From UBA10649 sp963842725 (GTDB lineage: Bacteria; Actinomycetota; Actinomycetes; S36-B12), in assembly GCA_963842725.1 (NCBI GenBank), contig CAWJHN010000004.1:1364001-1428000 (forward strand): a stretch of DNA of 64,000 bases, given 5' to 3'. A program made the position numbers and the translations under genes. The notes below the pieces were generated by a model. That model did no database searches and had not been told where the DNA came from. It was given only the letters and a program-made list of their open reading frames with translations. Below are positions 50,449 to 59,143 of this stretch, piece after piece. How positions within the stretch are numbered: position 1 is the first letter of the stretch; each line of letters begins with the position of its first letter.

Positions 50449-53400
50449 GTGGTGGCGTGGGAATGTCTGGACGGCAACGAGGCGGTGGCCCTGGTGGCGC
50501 ACCGCCTCAGTGATGTATGTGCCATCTATCCGATCACGCCCTCGTCCGGCATGGGCGAGCTCGCCGACGCCTGGTCGGCCGCGGGGCGCACGAACCTGTG
50601 GGGCACGGTGCCCCAGGTCGTCGAGATGCAGTCCGAGGGCGGCGCCGCGGGCGCTCTCCACGGGGCGCTTCAGAAGGGATCCCTCGCTACGACGTTCACC
50701 GCCTCGCAGGGCCTCCTGCTGATGCTGCCGAACATGTTCAAGATAGGCGGCGAGCTCACGCCGGCCGTGATCCACGTCGCGGCCCGGGCCCTGGCGACCC
50801 ACGCCCTGTCGATCTTCGGCGACCACTCCGACGTGATGGCCGCTCGCGGCACCGGCTGGGCGATGCTGTGCGCCTCCAGCGTCCAGGAGGCGCACGACTT
50901 CGCGCTCGTGTCTCATGCAGCCACCCTGCGCACCCGTGTCCCGTTCCTGCACTTCTTCGACGGATTCCGCACGTCGCACGAGGTCGACAAGATCGCGCTG
51001 CTCGAGGACGAGGACGTGCGGGCGCTCGTCCGCTACTCAGACGTCCTCGACCACCGCGCTCGCGGACTGACGCCCGAACGGCCGGTGCTCCGGGGGAGCG
51101 CGCAGAATCCAGACGTCTTCTTCCAGGCTCGCGAGGCGGCCAATCCGTTCTACGACGCCGTCCCCGGCTGCGTGCAGGAGGTGTTCGACGAGCTGGCGGT
51201 GCGCACCGGACGCGAGTACTCGCTGGTCGACTACCACGGTGCACCCGATGCCGACCGCGTCGTCGTGCTCATGGGCTCGGGGGCCGGCGCGGCGGCGGAG
51301 GTCGTGGAGGAGCTGAATCGACGCGGCGAGAAGGTCGGCATGATCACGGTGCGGCTCTACCGGCCGTTCCCGGTGCAGGCGTTCATGGACGCGCTGCCCC
51401 AGAGTGCCGCTCGCATCGCGGTCCTCGACCGGGTCAAGGAGCCCGGCGCACCCGCCGAGCCGCTGCACCTCGACGTGGCACTGTCCCTGCAGGACTCCGA
51501 GCGCTCCGCCCTCGTCATCGGGGGCCGGTACGGACTCGGGTCCAAGGAGTTCACGCCCCAGGACGTCGCAGCCGTGTTCGCCGAGCTTGCGGCGACCTCG
51601 CCCAAGCGCCGGTTCACCGTCGGCATCACCGACGATGTCACGCGGCTGTCCCTGCCTCGCGACCGGGACTTCACCGTCCGGTCGACGGCGCGCAGCGCGG
51701 TCTTCTACGGACTCGGCAGCGACGGCACCGTCGGCGCCAACAAGACCAGCATCAAGATCATCGGCGATCACACCGACCTCTGGGCCCAGGGCTACTTCGT
51801 CTACGACTCGAAGAAGTCCGGCTCCGTCACGGTGTCGCACCTCCGGTTCGGTCCCGACCCGATCAGGTCGACGTACCTGGTCGACAACGCCGACTTCGTG
51901 GCCTGCCACCAGTTCGGCCTGCTGGAGCGGCTCAACGTGCTCGACTCAGCGCGTGACGGGGCGACCATCCTGCTGAACGCCCCATTCGCGGCCGACGACG
52001 TCTGGCGGCACCTGCCCCTCGACGTCCAGCGCCAGATCATCGACAAGGGCCTCGAGGTGTGGGTGGTGGACGCCAGCCGGATCGCCCGCGAGGTGGGCCT
52101 CGGCGGCCGGATCAACACCGTCATGCAGCCTTGCTTCTTCGCGCTGTCCGGGGTGCTCGAGCGCGAGGAGTCCGTCCAGCTGATCAAGGAGAGCATCGAG
52201 AAGTCGTACAAGCGGCGCGGACGCACCGTGATCGAGCGGAATCACGCCGCCGTCGACCGGGCGCTGCTCGAGATGCACCGACTTCCGGTGCCCGTGACGG
52301 CCGACTCGACCGTTCGCATGCTGCCCCCGGTGGCCGCGGGCGCGCCGGACTTCGTGCGCGACGTGACGGCGCGCATGCTCGCCGGCGAAGGCGACCTCCT
52401 GCCGGTCAGCGCCCTCCCTGTCGACGGCACCTTCCCCACCGGTACGGCGATGTGGGAGAAGCGCAGCCTCGCCGAGTCGATCCCGATCTGGGATGCCGAC
52501 CTGTGCATCGACTGTGGCAAGTGCGCCATCGTGTGCCCCCATGCCGCGATCCGGATGAAGGCCTATCCGGCCGACGCCATCGCCGGCGCCCCTGCCGACT
52601 TCCTGAGCAAGCCGTACGGTGGCAAGGACCTCGGCGTGGGTATGCGCCTCACGGTTCAGGTCGCCCCCGACGACTGCACCGGCTGCGGCATCTGCGTCGA
52701 CGTGTGCCCCGCGCGCAGCAAGTCCGAGGTCAAGCACAAGGCCATCGACCTGCTGCCGGCGGCGGAGCACCGCGAGGCGGAGCGGGCGCGCTACGAGGTG
52801 TTCCTCGGCATCCCGGAGATCGACCGATCGCTCGTCCGGCATGACACGGTGAAGGGCTCGCAGTTCCTTCAGCCGCTGTTCGAGTTCTCCGGGGCCTGCT
52901 CGGGCTGCGGCGAGACGCCGTACCTCAAGCTGCTGAGCCAGCAGTTCGGCGATCGCATGGTGGTCGCCAACGCCACCGGCTGCTCGTCCATCTACGGCGG
53001 GAACCTGCCGACGACTCCGTGGGCGAAGAACCCGCAGGGGCGAGGGCCGGCGTGGAGCAACTCACTGTTCGAGGACAACGCGGAGTTCGGCCTCGGGATG
53101 CGACTCGCGGCCGACGTTCAGCGCGACGAGGCACGGCGACTGCTCGGTGAGCTGGTCGAGGAGGTCGGGGCCGACCTCGCACGTGAGCTCCTCGACGACG
53201 AGCCTGGCCCGGCGGACGAGGAGGGGATCGCTCGGCAGCGATCCGGCGTGACCCTGCTGCGCAGCCGGCTGCAGGGCCTGCCGGGCGAGAAGGCCCGCGC
53301 GCTCGACAGCCTGGCCGACGCGCTGGTACCGGTGGCCGTCTGGATCGTCGGCGGCGACGGCTGGGCGTACGACATCGGGTTCGGCGGCCTGGATCACGTC

Positions 53401-54051
53401 CTGTCCAGCGGCCGCAACGTCAACATCATCGTGCTGGACACCGAGGTCTACTCGAACACCGGCGGCCAGGCATCCAAGTCGACGCCCCGCGGGGCGACGG
53501 CCAAGTTCGCCAGCAACGGCAAGACGACGCGCAAGAAGGACCTTGGCCTGCTGGCCCAGGCGTACGGCGACGTCTACGTCGCCCAGATAGCGCTCGGGGC
53601 GAACGAGACCCAGACGGTGCGCGCCATGCGGGAGGCCGTTGCACACGACGGTCCGAGTCTGGTCATCGCGTACTCGACGTGCATCGCCCACGGCATCGAC
53701 ATGGCGACCTCGATGTCGCACCAGAAGCAGGCGGTGTCATCGGGCTACTGGCCGCTGTACCGCTACCACCCGAGCCCGGAGCCCGGCACGCACCCGTTCA
53801 GCCTCGACTCCAAGAAGCCGTCCATCCGGCTGCACGAATTCCAGGAGCAGGAGACCCGGTTCGCGGTGCTCGAGCGCAGCGACCCGCAGCGGGCAGAGCA
53901 CCTGCAGGCGCTCGCGCAGGCCGACGTCGACGAGCGCTGGCACTACTACGAGCAACTGGCGGGCGTGGAGCGGAGCATCCCGATCGACGAGCACGAGATC
54001 GAGCAGAAGCCCGATCACGAGGAGGAACTGGCTGGAAAGGGCGAGTCATGA
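50449..54051 (+). CDS. nifJ: Pyruvate:ferredoxin (flavodoxin) oxidoreductase
   Basis: Oxygen-sensitive enzyme, 1200 aa, that converts pyruvate and CoA into acetyl-CoA, CO2 and reduced ferredoxin. Domains in order: pyrimidine-binding (YPITPSSGMGELAD near 20), domain II/III with VLMGSGAGAAAEV near 265, the gamma-like part with NKTSIKIIGDHTD near 430, two 4Fe-4S ferredoxin motifs (CIDCGKCAIVCP near 690 and CTGCGICVDVCP near 745), then the TPP domain (ACSGCGETPYLKL with the fourth-cluster Cys pair, NATGCSSIYGG and GGDGWAYDIGFGG). GTG 50449 is chosen for GGAGG at 6 nt upstream. The stop overlaps the next gene (ATGA). Confidence 0.95.
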   Translation: MVAWECLDGNEAVALVAHRLSDVCAIYPITPSSGMGELADAWSAAGRTNLWGTVPQVVEMQSEGGAAGALHGALQKGSLATTFTASQGLLLMLPNMFKIGGELTPAVIHVAARALATHALSIFGDHSDVMAARGTGWAMLCASSVQEAHDFALVSHAATLRTRVPFLHFFDGFRTSHEVDKIALLEDEDVRALVRYSDVLDHRARGLTPERPVLRGSAQNPDVFFQAREAANPFYDAVPGCVQEVFDELAVRTGREYSLVDYHGAPDADRVVVLMGSGAGAAAEVVEELNRRGEKVGMITVRLYRPFPVQAFMDALPQSAARIAVLDRVKEPGAPAEPLHLDVALSLQDSERSALVIGGRYGLGSKEFTPQDVAAVFAELAATSPKRRFTVGITDDVTRLSLPRDRDFTVRSTARSAVFYGLGSDGTVGANKTSIKIIGDHTDLWAQGYFVYDSKKSGSVTVSHLRFGPDPIRSTYLVDNADFVACHQFGLLERLNVLDSARDGATILLNAPFAADDVWRHLPLDVQRQIIDKGLEVWVVDASRIAREVGLGGRINTVMQPCFFALSGVLEREESVQLIKESIEKSYKRRGRTVIERNHAAVDRALLEMHRLPVPVTADSTVRMLPPVAAGAPDFVRDVTARMLAGEGDLLPVSALPVDGTFPTGTAMWEKRSLAESIPIWDADLCIDCGKCAIVCPHAAIRMKAYPADAIAGAPADFLSKPYGGKDLGVGMRLTVQVAPDDCTGCGICVDVCPARSKSEVKHKAIDLLPAAEHREAERARYEVFLGIPEIDRSLVRHDTVKGSQFLQPLFEFSGACSGCGETPYLKLLSQQFGDRMVVANATGCSSIYGGNLPTTPWAKNPQGRGPAWSNSLFEDNAEFGLGMRLAADVQRDEARRLLGELVEEVGADLARELLDDEPGPADEEGIARQRSGVTLLRSRLQGLPGEKARALDSLADALVPVAVWIVGGDGWAYDIGFGGLDHVLSSGRNVNIIVLDTEVYSNTGGQASKSTPRGATAKFASNGKTTRKKDLGLLAQAYGDVYVAQIALGANETQTVRAMREAVAHDGPSLVIAYSTCIAHGIDMATSMSHQKQAVSSGYWPLYRYHPSPEPGTHPFSLDSKKPSIRLHEFQEQETRFAVLERSDPQRAEHLQALAQADVDERWHYYEQLAGVERSIPIDEHEIEQKPDHEEELAGKGES

Positions 54052-55046
54052 GCATGCTCGAATCCGACTACCTCGGGATGACGCTGCGCTCGCCGCTGGT
54101 CGCATCACCGTCCCCGACGACCGGCAAGCTCGACGGCCTGCTGCGACTCGAGGACGCGGGCGTTGGTGCGGTCGTCCTGCCGAGCCTGTTCGAGGAGGAG
54201 GTCGACCGCGAGTCGATCACGTTCAATGACCGGCTCGAGGCGGGGTCGGGGGTCTTCGGCGAGGCGACGGACTACTTCCCGGACGTGGACCTGGACCACC
54301 TGGGGCTCGAACGGCACGTCATGCTGGTCGAGGAGGCGTCCCGGCGCCTCACCGTCCCGGTGATCGCGAGCGTGAACGGCCGATCCGCCGGCGGCTGGGT
54401 CCGGTATGCGTGCGACCTCGTCGAAGCGGGCGCGAAGGCGATCGAGCTCAACATGTACGACGTCGCCGTCGACCCGGCACGGAGCGCGGCGGACGTCGAG
54501 TCCGTCTACCTGGAACTCGTCCATGCCGTGCGAGACGCCGTAGAGGTGCCCGTGGCGGTCAAGCTGTCCCCCTACTTCTCGTCCTTCGCCAACTTCGCCG
54601 CGCGCGTCGTCGACGCGGGAGCAGGCGGACTGGTCCTGTTCAATCGCTTCTACCAGCCCGACCTCGATCTCGACACGCTCGACGTGACGGCGAAGCTCGA
54701 GCTCTCCCGTCCGGGCGAGCTGCGACTGCCCCTGCGGTGGATCGCCATCCTGCGTCCCCAGCTCGCCAGCACGTCCCTCGCCCTCACCTCGGGGGTGGCC
54801 TCGGGCACCGACGTGGCCAAGGGACTTCTGGCCGGCGCCGACGTGGTGATGAGCACGTCCGAACTGCTGCGGCGGGGACCCGAGCGCGCACGCGAGCTCC
54901 TCGACGAGCTGACGGCCTGGATGACGACGAATGAGTACACGTCGGTGTCGCAGCTCCGCGGCAGCGTCGCCCAGCATTCGGTGCCGGATCCCGGCGCATA
55001 CGAGCGCGCGCAGTACCAGCGGGTGCTGTCGTCCTGGAGTCAGTGA
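54048..55046 (+). CDS. Dihydroorotate-dehydrogenase-like flavoprotein coupled to nifJ
   Basis: 332-aa TIM-barrel flavoprotein. The fold is that of class 1 DHODH: YLGMTLRSPLVASPSPTTGK, the RYACDLVEAGAKAIELNMY segment, VKLSPYFSSFANFA, then LVLFNRFYQPD. The catalytic Cys/Ser loop of true PyrD is not obvious, and the active region differs, so the enzyme is probably not a pyrimidine-synthesis enzyme. The start ATG overlaps the nifJ stop. This partner of PFOR is also found next to nifJ in cyanobacteria and other bacteria, so a role in electron transfer from ferredoxin or in PFOR maintenance is inferred. Confidence 0.8.
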   Translation: MSMLESDYLGMTLRSPLVASPSPTTGKLDGLLRLEDAGVGAVVLPSLFEEEVDRESITFNDRLEAGSGVFGEATDYFPDVDLDHLGLERHVMLVEEASRRLTVPVIASVNGRSAGGWVRYACDLVEAGAKAIELNMYDVAVDPARSAADVESVYLELVHAVRDAVEVPVAVKLSPYFSSFANFAARVVDAGAGGLVLFNRFYQPDLDLDTLDVTAKLELSRPGELRLPLRWIAILRPQLASTSLALTSGVASGTDVAKGLLAGADVVMSTSELLRRGPERARELLDELTAWMTTNEYTSVSQLRGSVAQHSVPDPGAYERAQYQRVLSSWSQ

Positions 55047-55052
55047 CAGAAT
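55047..55052 (+). promoter_or_regulatory. Leaderless -10 (CAGAAT) for the YghZ-like gene
   Basis: Six nt before ATG 55059, starting at the base after the preceding stop. It makes an independent promoter inside an apparently continuous cluster. Confidence 0.4.
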
Positions 55053-55058
55053 CGACTC

Positions 55059-56102
55059 ATGTCGATCCCCGATCAGTACGTTCCCGACCAGTCCCGCTAT
55101 GACGGCCGGATGCCGTATCGACGATGTGGGCGCAGCGGTCTCCAGCTGCCCGTCGTCTCGCTCGGCTTCTGGCACAACTTCGGCGACGACAAGCCGGCGG
55201 AGACCCAGCGGGCGATCATGCACCGGGCGTTCGACCTCGGCATAACCCACTTCGACCTCGCGAACAACTACGGGCCGCCGTACGGGGCTGCGGAGCGCAA
55301 CGTCGGACGCATCCTGGCGGAGGACTTCGCGCCCCTGCGCGACGAGCTGGTCATCTCGAGCAAGGCTGGCTGGGACATGTGGCCGGGACCCTACGGCGAC
55401 CTCGGCTCGCGCAAGTACATGCTTGCGAGCCTCGATCAGAGCCTGGACCGACTCGGACTGGACTACGTCGACATCTTCTACAGCCACCGCCCGGACCCGG
55501 ACACGCCTCTCGAGGAGACGATGGGTGCCCTGCACTCAGCGGTCCAGCAGGGGAAGGCGCTGTACGCGGGCATCTCGTCCTACTCGCCGAGCCGGACGCT
55601 GGCCGCGGCCCGCATCCTGAGCGACATGGGCACGCCCCTGCTGATCCACCAGCCGTCGTACTCGATGCTGAACCGCTGGATCGAGAATGGGCTCCTGGAC
55701 GCCCTGCAGGAGGCAGGGGCGGGCTGCATCACCTTCAGCCCCCTGGCCCAGGGGATGCTGACGAATCGGTACCTGGGCGGCGTGCCCGTCGACTCCCGAG
55801 CGGCGGCTGGCAAGTCGCTGTTCACCGAGATGCTCTCGGACGAGAACCTCGACCGCATCCGCGCCCTGGCCGGCATCGCCGCTGACCGGGGTCAGTCGCT
55901 CGCGCAGATGGCGGTGTCCTGGACCCTTCGGGATCCGCGGGTCACCACCACGCTCCTCGGCGCCAGCAGCGTGGCCCAGCTGGACGAGACCGCTGCGGCG
56001 GTGGCGAACCTCGCGTTCACCGAGCAGGAGCTCGACGCGATCGACGAGTACGCGATCGATGCCGACATCAACCTGTGGGCTGCCCAGTCGGTGATCCCGT
56101 GA
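55059..56102 (+). CDS. Aldo/keto reductase, YghZ (L-glyceraldehyde-3-phosphate reductase)-like
   Basis: NADPH-dependent reductase of 347 aa in the AKR14 branch. The catalytic residues are in FDLANNYGPPYGAAERNVG (Asp and Tyr), SSKAGW (Lys) and IFYSHRPDPDTPLEETM (His), and the NADPH site is near SLAQMAVSW and TLLGASSVAQL. The PGPYGDLGSRKYML stretch is typical of YghZ. E. coli YghZ reduces L-glyceraldehyde 3-phosphate and methylglyoxal. The stop overlaps the lipoprotein start by 4 nt. Confidence 0.88.
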   Translation: MSIPDQYVPDQSRYDGRMPYRRCGRSGLQLPVVSLGFWHNFGDDKPAETQRAIMHRAFDLGITHFDLANNYGPPYGAAERNVGRILAEDFAPLRDELVISSKAGWDMWPGPYGDLGSRKYMLASLDQSLDRLGLDYVDIFYSHRPDPDTPLEETMGALHSAVQQGKALYAGISSYSPSRTLAAARILSDMGTPLLIHQPSYSMLNRWIENGLLDALQEAGAGCITFSPLAQGMLTNRYLGGVPVDSRAAAGKSLFTEMLSDENLDRIRALAGIAADRGQSLAQMAVSWTLRDPRVTTTLLGASSVAQLDETAAAVANLAFTEQELDAIDEYAIDADINLWAAQSVIP

Positions 56103-56701
56103 GGCGTCGAGCCGCGGTGGCGGCGATGCTCGCGGTGGCCGTGCTCGCGCTGTCCGCATGCGGGGGCTCGGAGGAGGCGGACGGCGGCACCCCGACGCCG
56201 ACCCCGACTCCCACACCCACCCCCTCGTCGGTCCTGTGGGCCGGCTCGGTGTGCGAGGCCGGCGACGCCGTCAAGGCGGCTGTGGGCTCGCTCGGCCGCA
56301 ATCTCTCCTACGACGTGTCCTCCGAGCGCTCCGCGATCGAGCAGATCGACCGACAGCTGCGCATCCAGGTGCTCGCCGTCGCCGACGCAGCAGATCGCAT
56401 GAGTACTGCGGTCCAGGCGGTGCCCGTCGACTTCGCCGCGGCGACCGACATGGCCAACACGCTCGCCAAGTCCGGTGCCGACACCAAGGAGGCCGTGACT
56501 GCGGTGACGACGTCCCTCGACGCGGCGCTCAACGCCGACAACCTCGTCGTGGCCGGTGCCCAGGTGGCCGCGGCGCTGGTGGCGGCGAAGGCCGCCTTCG
56601 AGGCCGGTCAGACGTTCGTGGGCGCGATCGGTGAGGCAACGGCGTCGACGAACGAGGAGCTGCGCACGGCGTTCGACGCCGCGCCCCAGTGCCAGGACTG
56701 A
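56099..56701 (+). CDS. Lipoprotein with Thr-Pro repeat linker
   Basis: 200 aa. Signal peptide MRRRAAVAAMLAVAVLALSACGG with lipobox LSAC (Cys21), then a linker of Thr-Pro repeats (TPTPTPTPTP, six units coded by a 6-bp tandem repeat), then an Ala-rich, probably helical, soluble domain (SSERSAIEQIDRQLRIQVLA, AAAAADRM... and EATASTNEELRTAF). I do not recognise a family. GTG 56099 overlaps the stop of the YghZ-like gene, so it is coupled to it; a longer frame upstream lacks any signal sequence. Confidence 0.72.
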   Translation: MRRRAAVAAMLAVAVLALSACGGSEEADGGTPTPTPTPTPTPSSVLWAGSVCEAGDAVKAAVGSLGRNLSYDVSSERSAIEQIDRQLRIQVLAVADAADRMSTAVQAVPVDFAAATDMANTLAKSGADTKEAVTAVTTSLDAALNADNLVVAGAQVAAALVAAKAAFEAGQTFVGAIGEATASTNEELRTAFDAAPQCQD

Positions 56702-56715
56702 CGGACCACGGTGGC

Positions 56716-56746
56716 TTGACCCTGACGCAGCGTCAGGGAATAGCGT
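56716..56746 (+). promoter_or_regulatory. MerR-type promoter/operator with 19-bp spacer
   Basis: TTGACC (56716-56721) and TAGCGT (56741-56746) are 19 nt apart. CCCTGACGC-A-GCGTCAGGG (56720-56738), a perfect 9+1+9 inverted repeat, fills the spacer. This is the classic MerR arrangement, in which the activator untwists the spacer. The -10 is 7 nt before ATG 56754, so the message is leaderless as well. Confidence 0.9.
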
Positions 56747-56753
56747 CGTAGGC

Positions 56754-57527
56754 ATGTCGACGGACGAGCGCATGACGGTCAGCGCGCTGGCGCGGCTCTC
56801 GGGCATCTCGGTGCGAACCCTGCACCACTACGACGCGATCGGACTGCTGGAGCCCTCGGGCAGGTCTGCGGCCGGCTACCGCTGGTACAGCCCCGAGGAC
56901 GTCGCCCGGTTGGCCCAGGTCCTGGCCTATCGAGCGGGCGGACTCGCCCTGTCGGACATCCACGCGGTGCTGGCCGCCGCGGGCACGGAGCGGGCGGAGC
57001 ACCTACGACGGCAGATCGCGCTGCTCGAGCGCCGGGCGGAGCAACTGCAGCAGCAACGAGCGGTCCTGATGAGGGCACTGGAGGCACAGCAGATGGGCAT
57101 CAACCTTGATCCAGAGGAGATCTTCGAGGTCTTCGGCGACGCCGATCCCCGGCAGTACGCCGACGAGGCCGAGGCGCGGTGGGGCGAGACCGACGCCTAC
57201 CGGGAGTCGCACCGCCGCACGACGGCCTACACGAAGGAAGACTGGCTCCGGCAGAAGTCGGAGGCAGCGGACCTGCTGAACGAGTTCGCCGCGTGCCTGG
57301 ACGCCGGACTGCCGGCCGACGACGCGCGCGCGATGGCGGCCGCCGAGGCGCATCGGCAGGGGATCGACTCGTGGTTCTACCCCTGCAGCCACGAGATGCA
57401 GGTGAGCCTGGCCGAGATGTACGTCGCAGACCCGCGGTTCGCCGCCTACTACGACGACGTCCGGTCCGGGCTGGCCCAGTACGTGCACGATGCGATCCTC
57501 GCCAACGCAATCGCCCGTATGGCCTAG
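56754..57527 (+). CDS. TipA-family MerR transcriptional regulator
   Basis: 257 aa. The MerR winged helix (MTVSALARLSGISVRTLHHY, residues 7-26, then YRWYSPEDVARLAQVLAYR) is followed by a coiled coil (about 75-115) and the TipAS effector domain (RWGETDAYRESHRRTTAYTK to RFAAYYDDVRSGLAQY), which in Streptomyces binds thiopeptide antibiotics and similar molecules. It likely controls its own promoter through the operator described above. The palindrome copy 2 follows its stop, then the patatin gene; no drug-export gene is next to it. Confidence 0.9.
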   Translation: MSTDERMTVSALARLSGISVRTLHHYDAIGLLEPSGRSAAGYRWYSPEDVARLAQVLAYRAGGLALSDIHAVLAAAGTERAEHLRRQIALLERRAEQLQQQRAVLMRALEAQQMGINLDPEEIFEVFGDADPRQYADEAEARWGETDAYRESHRRTTAYTKEDWLRQKSEAADLLNEFAACLDAGLPADDARAMAAAEAHRQGIDSWFYPCSHEMQVSLAEMYVADPRFAAYYDDVRSGLAQYVHDAILANAIARMA

Positions 57528-57536
57528 ACCCCGGCA

Positions 57537-57599
57537 CGCCGACCTTGAGGTTGGCGGCGAGATCCGCGCAGCGGATCGCCGCCAACCTCAAGGTCGGCG
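57537..57599. repeat. Palindromic dispersed repeat, copy 2 (63 bp)
   Basis: Exact reverse complement of copy 1 at 49091-49153 over 63 bases. The only asymmetry, a 2-nt bulge, is in the left arm here. It starts 9 nt after the regulator stop and ends 27 nt before the patatin start. Confidence 0.85.
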
Positions 57600-57614
57600 A
57601 AGTGGCCGGGGGCC

Positions 57615-57620
57615 TAGACT
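57615..57620 (+). promoter_or_regulatory. Leaderless -10 (TAGACT) for the patatin gene
   Basis: Six nt before ATG 57627, just downstream of the palindrome. Confidence 0.5.
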
Positions 57621-57626
57621 CTGCTC

Positions 57627-58559
57627 ATGACGGCGGGCGCGGGGCCGGACGATGCCCTGTCGTGGCCGATCGACTTCGGGGCCCGCTATGCAACCGGCGT
57701 CGATCGCGGACTGTGCCTCGGCGGTGGCGGCCTGTACTTCATCGCGTGGCTGACGGGGTACCTGAACGCCGCGGCCAAGGCCGGCATGGACCTGCAGGCG
57801 GCTGAGCGCATGGTGGGAACGTCCGCGGGCTCCGTGGTGGCCACGCTGCTGGCGGGCGGCCGCCTCGGCCGCCTGCACGCCCAGGTCTCCGCGCTGTCGC
57901 GGTTCCCCGCCGTCCTCAGTGCCCTCGCGCCGACCTCGTCCCTGACGCCGAGCCAGCAGCGGGCCTTAGACCTGTTCCGGTACGCGGTGGACGCGCAGCC
58001 CGCCACGATCCGGGCCATCGGCCATGCCGCCCTCGCGGCTCAGACCCCCGAGGCAGCCCGCATGAGGGGCAATCTCCACATGGTGCTGCAGACGTCGACG
58101 TGGCCATCGGAGGGCCTGCACGTGACAGCGGTGGATGCCTACACGGGGGAGCGTTGCGTCATCACCGCCGGGGCCGGCATCAGGCCGGCCCGGGTCGCCG
58201 CCGCCAGCAGTGCCGTCCCGGGCCTCTTCCCGCCGCAGCGGGTCGGCGACCGCCGCTGCATGGATGGCGGAGTGAGCGGCACCGGACTGCATCTGGACCT
58301 GCTGGCGGGAGCCCAACGCGTGCTGGTCCTTTCGCTGACCGGCTCGGCGGCCGCGCCGGCCGGCATGACGCAGCGGTCCGGCGCCACGGCTGCCGAGGTG
58401 TCGGCGCTGCAGTCGACCGGGACGCAGGTGCTGCTTCGCGGTCCGGGCGAGGTCGACGTCGCGTCCCTGATGGCTCCGGAGGCGGTTCCCGACGCTCTCG
58501 CCGTGGGTGCCGCCCAGGCGGAGCAGGACGCGGACCTGCTGACGGAGTTCTGGGCGTGA
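57627..58559 (+). CDS. Patatin-like phospholipase
   Basis: Serine lipase of 310 aa. The oxyanion hole is LCLGGGGLYF (residues 30-38), the nucleophile Ser66 lies in GTSAGS and the catalytic Asp in CMDGGVSG near 213. It lacks a signal peptide and is cytosolic; bacterial relatives act on phospholipids or acyl glycerol. The stop overlaps the tag start by 4 nt (GTGA), so the two genes are coupled. Its own -10 lies 6 nt upstream, after copy 2 of the palindrome. Confidence 0.85.
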   Translation: MTAGAGPDDALSWPIDFGARYATGVDRGLCLGGGGLYFIAWLTGYLNAAAKAGMDLQAAERMVGTSAGSVVATLLAGGRLGRLHAQVSALSRFPAVLSALAPTSSLTPSQQRALDLFRYAVDAQPATIRAIGHAALAAQTPEAARMRGNLHMVLQTSTWPSEGLHVTAVDAYTGERCVITAGAGIRPARVAAASSAVPGLFPPQRVGDRRCMDGGVSGTGLHLDLLAGAQRVLVLSLTGSAAAPAGMTQRSGATAAEVSALQSTGTQVLLRGPGEVDVASLMAPEAVPDALAVGAAQAEQDADLLTEFWA

Positions 58560-59143
58560 GCCGACTCGATGCCGGCCCCGACGGGATCGAGCGGTGCCCG
58601 TGGGCCAACGCGACCGAGGACTACCGCGCCTACCACGACGACGAGTGGGGTCGGCCGGTCCACGGCGACCCGGCGATCTTCGAACGGCTCACGCTCGAGG
58701 CGTTCCAGTCGGGACTTTCGTGGCTGACGATCCTGCGAAAGCGCGACGCCTTCCGAAGGGCCTTCGCCTCCTTCGATCCCGACGTCGTCGCGGCGTTCGG
58801 TGAGGTGGATGCGCTCCGATTGATGGGCGATGCGGGCATCGTGCGCAACCGGCGCAAGATCGATGCAACGGTCGTCAACGCGGGGAGCCTGGTGCGGCTG
58901 CGCGATGCGCGGGGAGACGGAGCCCTGGACGACCTGCTCTGGTCATTCGCGCCGCCGTCGCGCGAACGACCGCGTGACATGGCGCAGGTGCCCGCGCAGA
59001 CGCCAGAGTCGCTCGCCCTCAGCAGGGAGTTGAAGCGCCTGGGCTTCGTGTTCGTCGGGCCAACGACCATGTATGCCGCGATGCAGGCGTGCGGCGTCGT
59101 CGATGACCACATCGACGGCTGCCACGTCGCCTCGCGGGGCTAG
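58556..59143 (+). CDS. tag: DNA-3-methyladenine glycosylase I
   Basis: Base excision repair enzyme that removes 3-methyladenine, 195 aa. Zinc ligands by position are Cys14 (RCPWA), His27 (YHDDEWG), His185 and Cys189 (DDHIDGCH), the same spacing as in E. coli Tag. The core WLTILRKRDAFRRAF, IVRNRRKI and FVGPTTMYAAMQACG is present. GTG 58556 overlaps the patatin stop; the longer frame upstream is inside the patatin gene. Converges with the AI-2E-type gene by 4 nt overlap. Confidence 0.92.
   Translation: MSRLDAGPDGIERCPWANATEDYRAYHDDEWGRPVHGDPAIFERLTLEAFQSGLSWLTILRKRDAFRRAFASFDPDVVAAFGEVDALRLMGDAGIVRNRRKIDATVVNAGSLVRLRDARGDGALDDLLWSFAPPSRERPRDMAQVPAQTPESLALSRELKRLGFVFVGPTTMYAAMQACGVVDDHIDGCHVASRG

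Noticed and set aside
56191..56229. Short tandem repeats as a possible phase-variation site
   Set aside because: The unit is 6 bp, so changes in copy number keep the frame; it only alters the length of a Thr-Pro linker.
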